A DNA stretch of 8,539 nucleotides from Candidatus Woesearchaeota archaeon (GTDB lineage Archaea > Nanobdellota > Nanobdellia > Woesearchaeales > UBA10200): assembly GCA_016180275.1 (NCBI GenBank), contig JACPBN010000014.1, forward strand, positions 4,203 through 12,741. Direction: 5' to 3'. The position numbers and the translations under genes are program-made. This document shows positions 4,545 through 8,539 of this stretch, in pieces (position 1 is the stretch's first letter; every line of letters starts with the position of its first letter). The notes beneath the pieces are model-generated. The model was not told where the DNA came from. It worked only from the letters and a program-made list of their open reading frames with translations, and searched no databases.

Positions 4545-4787
4545 TTAAAAATCAAGAGTAGGATCACCGACGAGATAGTGATAAGTAGCTCTGCCATTTT
4601 TACATGCGTTACAATTACATTTGTCATTATTCATCTTAAAACCTTCTTCGAATAAAATATTATTAATAATCTCATCAGGAAATCTTCTTATACAATGGCC
4701 ACAATTTTTTATTGGTATATTTGATTTACTTCCTCTGCCATAAGTTTTATATTCATGCCCACAAGTTTGACAGAGTCTAGTTGCCAT
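4545..4787 (-). CDS. Cysteine-rich zinc-binding protein, 80 aa
   Basis: Seven cysteines are placed as C6-xx-C9, C29-xx-C32 and C57-x-C59-xx-C62. The first two pairs (RLCQTCGHEYKTYGRG and KNCGHCIRRF) form a zinc-ribbon-like module; the third group (KCNCNACKNG) may bind a second metal with a nearby histidine (H70). Between them, residues 37-50 look helical. Such small zinc ribbons often act in transcription or DNA binding, but no family was recognised. The ATG at 4787 comes one base after the stop of the 57-aa gene, so the two form one transcript; a ribosome binding site is not obvious. The non-coding control region follows its stop. Confidence 0.65.
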   Translation of the reverse strand: MATRLCQTCGHEYKTYGRGSKSNIPIKNCGHCIRRFPDEIINNILFEEGFKMNNDKCNCNACKNGRATYHYLVGDPTLDF

Positions 4788-4788
4788 T

Positions 4789-4962
4789 TTAACTAGCCAT
4801 TGATATAATCACATTATCACCTATTACTCTAGGTAAACTAATAAATGGGCATTTTTTGGATCTCATGTAAGTAAAATCGCCTTTAAATATGATCTGAGAA
4901 TGAACTAAGTAACCCTTACTTGCGTTTATCTTGATTGAATTAAGTATTTTGTTTAATGCCAT
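4789..4962 (-). CDS. Small hypothetical protein, 57 aa (faint SpoVG-like look)
   Basis: The start is placed at the ATG at 4962, with GAGTGAT a few bases upstream; the frame can be extended three codons to a GTG at 4971, but this would absorb the ribosome binding site. The product has alternating strands: LNSIKINASKGYLVHSQIIF, FTYMRSKKCPFISLPRV and a short hydrophobic end. The middle part faintly recalls SpoVG-type DNA-binding proteins (a strand pair, then 'FV.MP'), but the match is too weak to name it. It is the first gene of the leftward block, directly behind a TATA-like box at 5008-5017 and an imperfect palindrome at 4977-4998. Confidence 0.55.
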   Translation of the reverse strand: MALNKILNSIKINASKGYLVHSQIIFKGDFTYMRSKKCPFISLPRVIGDNVIISMAS

Positions 4963-4976
4963 AAGTATCACTCTTT

Positions 4977-4998
4977 TATCGACGCTATGTCGACGATA
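4977..4998. promoter_or_regulatory. Candidate operator, imperfect 22-bp inverted repeat
   Basis: TATCG at 4977-4981 pairs with CGATA at 4994-4998, then one A/A mismatch, then CG with CG, around a 6-base centre. It lies between the leftward TATA-like box (5008-5017) and the first start codon (4962), where a repressor would block transcription of the whole leftward block. Confidence 0.4.
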
Positions 4999-5007
4999 TT
5001 ATCGAAA

Positions 5008-5017
5008 CGCTTAAATA
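5008..5017 (-). promoter_or_regulatory. TATA-like box for the leftward gene block
   Basis: Read leftward the sequence is GTATTTAAGC. An archaeal TATA box places the start of transcription about 25 bases downstream, near 4985, leaving a short leader before the ATG at 4962. The position overlaps the palindrome described at 4977-4998. Confidence 0.45.
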
Positions 5018-5024
5018 CAAAAAC

Positions 5025-5033
5025 ATTATATAT
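5025..5033 (+). promoter_or_regulatory. TATA box of the tRNA-Arg gene
   Basis: ATTATATAT is centred about 29 bases before the first base of the tRNA at 5059, the normal distance for an archaeal promoter that starts at or just before the tRNA 5' end. Confidence 0.55.
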
Positions 5034-5058
5034 TGTTACGTGGCTTACTTAGCGCAAT

Positions 5059-5179
5059 GCACTCGTAGCGCAGCTTGGATTAGCGCATCAGCCTCCTAAG
5101 CTGAGGGTCCCGGGTTCGAATTAGTTTATAGCAATGTTTTGGCAGTGCTGCTATGACTTTGAAAGTCCCGGCGAGTGCG
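5059..5179 (+). tRNA. tRNA-Arg (anticodon CCU) with a T-loop intron
   Basis: All stems can be drawn: acceptor GCACTCG/CGAGTGC (5059-5065 with 5172-5178), D-stem GCGC/GCGC, anticodon stem TCAGC/GCTGA around loop CTCCTAA (anticodon CCT at 5095-5097), five-base variable loop, T-stem CCGGG (5110-5114) with CCCGG (5167-5171), and discriminator G at 5179. No CCA is encoded. The T-loop is split: TTCGAA (5115-5120) is followed by a 45-nt insert (5121-5165) and then T (5166). Removing the insert gives the standard loop TTCGAAT and a 76-nt tRNA with every stem perfect. The canonical position 37/38 is uninterrupted. It decodes AGG. Confidence 0.95.
5121..5165 (+). other. Non-canonical tRNA intron (position 59/60) with bulge-helix-bulge
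   Basis: The junctions fold as a standard archaeal bulge-helix-bulge. The outer helix is the T-stem CCGGG/CCCGG. The central 4-bp helix is TTCG (5115-5118) with TGAA (5160-5163, one G-U pair). There are three-base bulges AAT (5119-5121) and AGT (5164-5166) on opposite strands. Cutting after the second bulge base on each side, as the splicing endonuclease does, leaves exactly TTCGAAT. The intron interior forms an 8-bp stem, TTATAGCA (5126-5133) with TGCTATGA (5149-5156, one G-U pair). Confidence 0.9.
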
Positions 5180-5232
5180 TATTTATATTTCGAACCAATT
5201 AACGAAAAAATAATTTTATATATTTGTCTAAA

Positions 5233-5679
5233 ATGATATTGCACAGAATCTGGCACAGACTATTTGGCTCTAAGCGAGAAGAAACTTCCTTCTACATACT
5301 CATGAGTTTCTTAGTTACATTTGTAGTGGCAAGGCTGATAGTATATCTTATAGTAGAAGATTTTTTGCCAGATATCTTTTTGACAATCAAGGGCGTTCAC
5401 ATACACCATCTTAGCTATGGCATATTTTTGCTTGTCTGGGTGGGATTTTACTGCTTAGTCTATGCAAACACTGCACAAAAGCTTTACAAAACTGCAATTG
5501 TCTACGGCATTGGCCTTGGCCTGACATTTGATGAATTTGGAATGTGGCTGCGATTAAGAGATGATTATTGGATAAGGCAGAGCTATGACGCAATTATTGT
5601 AATTTCCCTGTTGCTTATTAATTTTGTTTATCTAAGGCACTTCTGGGCAAGATTAATAAGAGTTTTTACAAGAAGATAG
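5233..5679 (+). CDS. Four-helix integral membrane protein with HxHH and DE motifs, 148 aa
   Basis: A basic N-terminus (HRIWHRLFGSKREE) is followed by four hydrophobic segments. Counting from the TTG at 5224 they lie at about residues 24-44, 62-81, 88-108 and 121-139. Charged motifs sit at the membrane edges: GVHIHHLSYGIFLL (H59, H61, H62), GLGLTFDEFGMWL (D103, E104) and RDDYWIRQSYDA. I have seen this HIHH...YG / G.GL..DE motif pair in uncharacterised archaeal and bacterial membrane proteins; the His, Asp and Glu residues suggest a metal site, but the activity is unknown. I take ATG at 5233 as the start; TTG at 5224 is the alternative. No ribosome binding site is visible, so the message may be leaderless or continue from the tRNA transcript. 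Confidence 0.7.
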   Translation: MILHRIWHRLFGSKREETSFYILMSFLVTFVVARLIVYLIVEDFLPDIFLTIKGVHIHHLSYGIFLLVWVGFYCLVYANTAQKLYKTAIVYGIGLGLTFDEFGMWLRLRDDYWIRQSYDAIIVISLLLINFVYLRHFWARLIRVFTRR

Positions 5680-5903
5680 TTAGAAATAAAGTGCTGTCTT
5701 AAGTTATAATCACAGATATGCTCAGCCGTAATTATTTTTCCGATATACTCACTTTGTTCGTGAGTTTTAACATAGCTAAAACCTTTGTTGCAGCTTAGTA
5801 ACACGCATCCTTAATGCCTAAGTCCGAAATTTCACTTATGGTTGAGTATATCCCTATAAAAACCAAAATTCTTTTAAACATTTAGGAGTTATTCTCTATA
5901 AAA
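5680..5903. other. 224-bp intergenic region with nested inverted repeats
   Basis: No gene is seen. A perfect 10-bp inverted repeat, GATATACTCA (5742-5751) and TGAGTATATC (5843-5852), encloses about 90 nt. Inside or overlapping it are a 6-bp hairpin ACTCAC/GTGAGT (5747-5752 with 5760-5765), followed by TTTTAA, and a branched hairpin: CTTAG/CTAAG (5794-5798 with 5818-5822) stacked on GCAT/ATGC (5805-5808 with 5814-5817) with a 6-base one-sided bulge. The hairpin at 5747-5765 could end the upstream transcript. The entire set may be an undescribed RNA. Confidence 0.4.
5854..5861 (+). promoter_or_regulatory. TATA-like box of the methylthiotransferase gene
   Basis: CTATAAAA would place a transcription start near 5884, about 20 bases before the ATG at 5904. 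The AGGAG at 5884-5888 lies too far from the ATG (15 bases) to be an ideal ribosome binding site. Confidence 0.4.
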
Positions 5904-7388
5904 ATGCAAAAAATCTATTTCCACACCCAAGGCTGCACAGCAAATGCATATGAAAGCGAGGCAATGGCAGGCATGCTTGCAAAAGTAGGATATGAAATAG
6001 TTGATAACATAGATAGCAATGCCCCAAAGGCGCAGAGTGCAGGTTCAATCAGGCCAGATAATAGTACTCCAGATATGGTTGTTCTAAACATCTGCACAGT
6101 AAAAGGAAATAAAACTGCGCTAGATACAATGAAAGCCCTCTACAAACAATTTCCTGATAAAAAATTCGTAATTACGGGGTGCATCCCAAGAGAAGCTATT
6201 GCTGACATAAGAAAAATTATCCCAAATGCAAGCTTATGCTCTACTACAAACATGAAAAGCATCATAGAAGCAGTTGAGGAAACATTTGCAGGCAACCTAA
6301 TTGAGGCAATGAGCTACAAAAGGGAGATTAAAGTTAATCTTCCGAGAATACGAAAAAACAAAGTGGTCGGCATAACTCCAATTTTACAGGGATGCGCGCA
6401 TCTCTGCACCTTCTGCTCAACTAGGCTGGTAAAAGGCCGAGTCTTAAGTTTTCCAGCAGATGAAATAATTGCAGACGTAAAACAAAATATTGCAGATGGC
6501 TGCAAAGAAATCTGGCTTACTTCACAAGACAATGGCGCGTATATGTTAGACCATCAGAAAATTACTGCGCTGCCGGAATTATTAAGGCAAATTCTTGCTC
6601 TTGAAGGAGATTTCAAAGTAAGATTGGGAATGATGAATCCGACACATATACTTCCTGTGCTAGATGAAATTATTGAAGTTTTTAATCATCCAAAAATGTT
6701 CAAGTTTATTCATGTTCCAATACAAGCCGGCAGCAATAAAATACTCGATGCAATGAAAAGGCAATATACAGCTGAAGAATTTAAGTCAATAATAGATAAA
6801 TTTAGAGCAGCACATCAAAACATAACTATCAGCACAGATGTAATCTGCGGATTTCCTGATGAGACAGAGGAAGATTTTAACGGAACAGTGAATCTTGTAA
6901 AAGAAATTAAATTTGAGATAATAAATTTGGCAAGATTTGCGCCTAGAGCATTAACAGTTGCTGCAAAGATGCCCGGGCAGATTCATGGCAACGTGAAAAA
7001 AGAACGAACAAGAGTTATTACCAAATTATACAGGGAAATTGCCGCAGTGAAAAATCAACGATGGGTAAACTGGCAAGGTGAAGTGATGATTGATGAAATT
7101 TCAGACTACTCTCCGGACGGAATAAAAACATGGAATGCCAGAAACTATGCATACAAGATTGTAATAATAAAAGATCCAAACAATGAATTTTCTTTAGGAG
7201 ATAAGCTGCTTATTAAGATTAAGAGAGCAACTGCATTTGACCTTAGAGCTGAGGTTGTTGGAGTTGTTGAAAAGTATTTTGACAAAATAAGTGCAGCCAA
7301 CAAAATGGATGCTGCTTCTATTAACACATCCATTTCAGAAAAGGTTGCGCGAGATAAATTGGAAAATGAATTATTAATCCTTAATTAA
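5904..7388 (+). CDS. tRNA t6A37 methylthiotransferase (MiaB-like radical SAM, e-MtaB type), 494 aa
   Basis: It converts N6-threonylcarbamoyl-adenosine at tRNA position 37 to its 2-methylthio form, using S-adenosylmethionine and two iron-sulfur clusters. The N-terminal UPF0004 domain has its three cluster cysteines C11 (HTQGCTANAYESEAM), C64 (LNICTVKGNKT) and C93 (ITGCIPRE). The radical SAM core carries GCAHLCTFCSTRLVKGR, i.e. C164-xxx-C168-xx-C171. Residues 265-330 hold KFIHVPIQAGSNKILDAMKR and TDVICGFPDETEEDF, standard in the family. A TRAM domain for tRNA binding follows (about 385-455). An extra segment at residues 35-56 (SNAPKAQSAGSIRPDNSTPD) and a 40-residue tail after TRAM make it longer than I expect for the archaeal type (roughly 420-430 aa). 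The Thr in CTVKGNKT and overall motifs match the archaeal/CDKAL1 branch rather than bacterial MiaB. Confidence 0.93.
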   Translation: MQKIYFHTQGCTANAYESEAMAGMLAKVGYEIVDNIDSNAPKAQSAGSIRPDNSTPDMVVLNICTVKGNKTALDTMKALYKQFPDKKFVITGCIPREAIADIRKIIPNASLCSTTNMKSIIEAVEETFAGNLIEAMSYKREIKVNLPRIRKNKVVGITPILQGCAHLCTFCSTRLVKGRVLSFPADEIIADVKQNIADGCKEIWLTSQDNGAYMLDHQKITALPELLRQILALEGDFKVRLGMMNPTHILPVLDEIIEVFNHPKMFKFIHVPIQAGSNKILDAMKRQYTAEEFKSIIDKFRAAHQNITISTDVICGFPDETEEDFNGTVNLVKEIKFEIINLARFAPRALTVAAKMPGQIHGNVKKERTRVITKLYREIAAVKNQRWVNWQGEVMIDEISDYSPDGIKTWNARNYAYKIVIIKDPNNEFSLGDKLLIKIKRATAFDLRAEVVGVVEKYFDKISAANKMDAASINTSISEKVARDKLENELLILN

Positions 7389-7408
7389 GATGAAACGTAA
7401 TCCACTTC

Positions 7409-7831
7409 TTATGCTCTAAACTTATTAGATGTAATCTCTTTCAATTTTGCAATTATTGCCAGTATGTTAGCTTTGTTTCTTTTGAGATATTCAGGGTTGA
7501 TTAATATCCCTCTATAATCAATATCATTTCTTGTCTTTCTTAGCTGGTCTATGAGATATATTTCTGCAGCAGAAAATTCGGTGTAGAATCTGGCAAGATA
7601 GCCAACTAAGAGCTCATGGCTTACAGTTTTATAGCCGTCTATTGACATTATTGCAGTTATTAATTCTTTAATCTGCTCATAATAACCTTCAATAATAAGC
7701 GTTGCAAATTCATCGCTCTTATTTTTAAGATCTTTTTCACGCAGTTTTACCAGCTCGAGCAGAGACTTTGCCTTTTCCTTATCAGGCATTATTTTTGAAA
7801 CATCATTTGAATGTTCATCCCATTCTCTCAT
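7409..7831 (-). CDS. HEPN-domain protein of an MNT/HEPN pair (probable RNase toxin), 140 aa
   Basis: The protein is all-helical. Its key segment is LIDQLRKTRNDIDYRGILIN (residues 94-113), which lines up with the catalytic end of HEPN proteins of the kind 'LRKxRNxxxYxG'. HEPN toxins usually act as dimeric RNases with an R-x4-6-H motif; here the Arg and Asn (R101, N102) are present but the His position reads Asp (RNDIDY). It may therefore use a variant site or be inactive as an RNase. The upstream helices (EGYYEQIKELITAIMSIDGY, HELLVGYLARFYTEF) match the HEPN bundle. GAGGT seven bases upstream supports ATG at 7831. It follows the nucleotidyltransferase gene by 35 bases on the same strand, as in toxin-antitoxin pairs. 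Confidence 0.8.
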   Translation of the reverse strand: MREWDEHSNDVSKIMPDKEKAKSLLELVKLREKDLKNKSDEFATLIIEGYYEQIKELITAIMSIDGYKTVSHELLVGYLARFYTEFSAAEIYLIDQLRKTRNDIDYRGILINPEYLKRNKANILAIIAKLKEITSNKFRA

Positions 7832-7866
7832 AAAAACCTCGCATTAAGTAGTTTTTCTATTATTAA

Positions 7867-8391
7867 CTAAAATATCTTAAAATACCCATACAATATCTGC
7901 CCATTCGCTAAATTATTTAATAATTCCTTGCTAATGGTTTTGATATTCGGCTCAAAAAGCAGATTTATCTTTCGTTTTAATATCTTTTCGTACTTTTCTA
8001 GCTCTAATTTTGCTTCATCTGCATGGATGAATAGGTCTATATCACTTCCCTCTGTGTCATCTCCTCTTGCACAAGACCCAAACAGCACTATACAATTCGG
8101 CTTTATCTTATCATCAAGATATTCTATTAGCTTACTTTCGTAAATTCGCAATGTAAGGTTCTGCTTCTTCAAAAGCTTAAACGCATCATTCTCCCTATTT
8201 GCCCGGAATGAAGGGTATATGCCTGCATCTTCTTTTATGATTAATCCCTCTTTCAACAATGCATTCAGATGATTTATCACTGAAACTTGGGCTAATTTCA
8301 CTCTCCTTGATAACTCCCTCATCTGAAAGTTCTTTCTAGGGAAATCAAAGAATTCCTGCAATATCCTATATCTGCTATAATTTTGTAGCAT
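7867..8391 (-). CDS. HTH-fused minimal nucleotidyltransferase (MNT) of an MNT/HEPN pair, 174 aa
   Basis: Residues 5-62 form a winged helix-turn-helix (ILQEFFDFPRKNFQMRELSR, VSVINHLNALLKEGLIIKED); residues about 80-174 form a pol-beta-type nucleotidyltransferase with IVLFGSCARGDDTEGSDIDL, so G105-S106 and the metal-binding D117 and D119 are all present. In MNT antitoxins this activity can AMPylate the HEPN toxin. The third acidic residue of the family would be expected in KINLLFEPN (residues 141-149), where Asn replaces Asp, so activity may be reduced. The HTH should bind its own promoter. Two direct repeats, GGTATAAATATA and GGTATATAAATATA, lie just upstream at 8394-8427. The ATG at 8391 has no ribosome binding site and sits close behind a TATA box, which points to a leaderless or near-leaderless message. 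Confidence 0.85.
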   Translation of the reverse strand: MLQNYSRYRILQEFFDFPRKNFQMRELSRRVKLAQVSVINHLNALLKEGLIIKEDAGIYPSFRANRENDAFKLLKKQNLTLRIYESKLIEYLDDKIKPNCIVLFGSCARGDDTEGSDIDLFIHADEAKLELEKYEKILKRKINLLFEPNIKTISKELLNNLANGQILYGYFKIF

Positions 8392-8393
8392 AT

Positions 8394-8427
8394 GGTATAA
8401 ATATAGTGCAGGTGGTATATAAATATA
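8394..8427 (-). promoter_or_regulatory. Promoter and candidate operator of the MNT/HEPN pair
   Basis: On the plus strand GGTATAAATATA (8394-8405) and GGTATATAAATATA (8414-8427) are near-identical direct repeats 20 bp apart. The outer copy, read leftward, is TATATTTATATACC, a strong archaeal TATA box about 26 bases from a start near 8395. Two matching sites across the TATA box and transcription start fit autorepression by the helix-turn-helix of the first gene product. Confidence 0.5.
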
Positions 8428-8491
8428 TCGGTTTTATGTACGTATTAAGATGGTATGAGAATTTTTAAGGACTAACTTCTTGTGTTGCATT

Positions 8492-8499
8492 AGAGGTGG
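8492..8499 (+). promoter_or_regulatory. Strong Shine-Dalgarno site of the last gene
   Basis: AGAGGTGG lies five bases before the ATG at 8505 and matches the end of archaeal 16S rRNA (complement of CACCTCC) well. It decides the start of the partial gene. Confidence 0.6.
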
Positions 8500-8504
8500 T
8501 TTAT

Positions 8505-8539
8505 ATGAAATCAACACAAACAAAATTTTACATAGGTTT
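8505..8539 (+). CDS. Start of a rightward gene, partial (runs off the right edge)
   Basis: ATG at 8505 is followed by eleven complete open codons in total, MKSTQTKFYIG, and then the window ends. The strong GAGGTGG ribosome binding site five bases upstream is the main support. It is transcribed away from the MNT/HEPN pair, so the 113 bases between (8392-8504) hold two diverging promoters; TTTTTAAG at 8462-8469 is a possible TATA box for this gene. Eleven residues are too few to assign a family. Confidence 0.45.
   Translation, partial: MKSTQTKFYIG

Noticed and set aside
4403..4627. Leftward 74-aa ORF with a hydrophobic N-terminus
   Set aside because: It overlaps the end of the zinc-ribbon gene in another frame, runs through three hairpins and one inverted-repeat arm, has no good ribosome binding site and no recognisable domain.
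4789..4962. Firm assignment of the 57-aa protein as SpoVG
   Set aside because: Only a loose strand pattern is shared; the characteristic SpoVG residues are not clearly present, so it is left as hypothetical.
5059..5179. Reading the tRNA as a disrupted pseudogene caused by integration in its T-arm
   Set aside because: Exact removal of the insert by a canonical bulge-helix-bulge restores every stem and the standard T-loop, which an integration scar would not do.
2191..5200. 12-bp match TTCGAACCAATT at about 2191 and 5189, considered as attachment sites
   Set aside because: One copy lies within the DUF6745-like gene and the other just outside the tRNA; a 12-bp match is expected by chance in an AT-rich window of this size, and it does not restore a tRNA end.
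8440..8447. ACGTATTA near the right edge as a further copy of the inverted-repeat motif at 4233-4428
   Set aside because: Only eight bases match, there is no second copy at 11-bp spacing, and the site lies in a chromosomal promoter region.

Overview
The window is AT-rich DNA that looks archaeal. It carries an intron-bearing tRNA-Arg gene whose exon-intron junctions fold into a bulge-helix-bulge motif. It also has TATA-like boxes in front of several genes, Shine-Dalgarno sites of the GGAGG/GGTGA type, an archaeal/eukaryal-type tRNA t6A methylthiotransferase and an MNT/HEPN gene pair of the kind common in archaea. A DPANN-like or euryarchaeal host is plausible, but I cannot fix the lineage from this window.

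Left part (1 to about 4962). A tightly packed, entirely leftward block of small genes, joined by ATGA overlaps or gaps of a few bases. In transcription order these are: a 57-aa protein; a cysteine-rich zinc-ribbon-like protein; a 344-bp non-coding control region with a perfect 24-bp inverted repeat; a ribbon-helix-helix regulator; a 58-aa basic protein; a 118-aa conserved-looking protein; a Gly-Ala dipeptide-repeat protein encoded by a 6-bp tandem repeat; a 152-aa protein with an OB-fold-like start; a 101-aa protein; a 385-aa DUF6745-like protein with 25 tandem SQVx units; a SWIM-type zinc finger protein; a 108-aa protein; a 15-aa ORF; a winged-helix protein; a 44-aa protein; and a membrane protein cut by the window edge. 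The style (tiny, poorly conserved, overlapping genes, several DNA-binding folds, no metabolic enzymes) suggests a virus, plasmid or integrated mobile element. No integrase, capsid or replication gene is visible in the window.

Centre (about 4963-5180). A two-way promoter region separates the element-like block from a rightward tRNA-Arg(CCU) gene, which is interrupted in its T-loop by a 45-nt non-canonical intron.

Right part (5181-8539). Ordinary chromosomal genes: a four-helix membrane protein, a 224-bp intergenic stretch with nested inverted repeats, the methylthiotransferase, then a convergent (leftward) MNT nucleotidyltransferase/HEPN pair, and the first codons of a further rightward gene.

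The most interesting unit is the repeat-protein cassette at 1222-3772. Two genes carry in-frame tandem repeats (12 bp and 6 bp) beside two small conserved-looking proteins. Proteins like the 118-aa, 101-aa and DUF6745 products are, as far as I recall, found near each other in bacteria, so the cassette may be a transferred multi-gene system of unknown function. In the SQVx repeat every S, Q and V codon is identical in all units and only the fourth residue changes.
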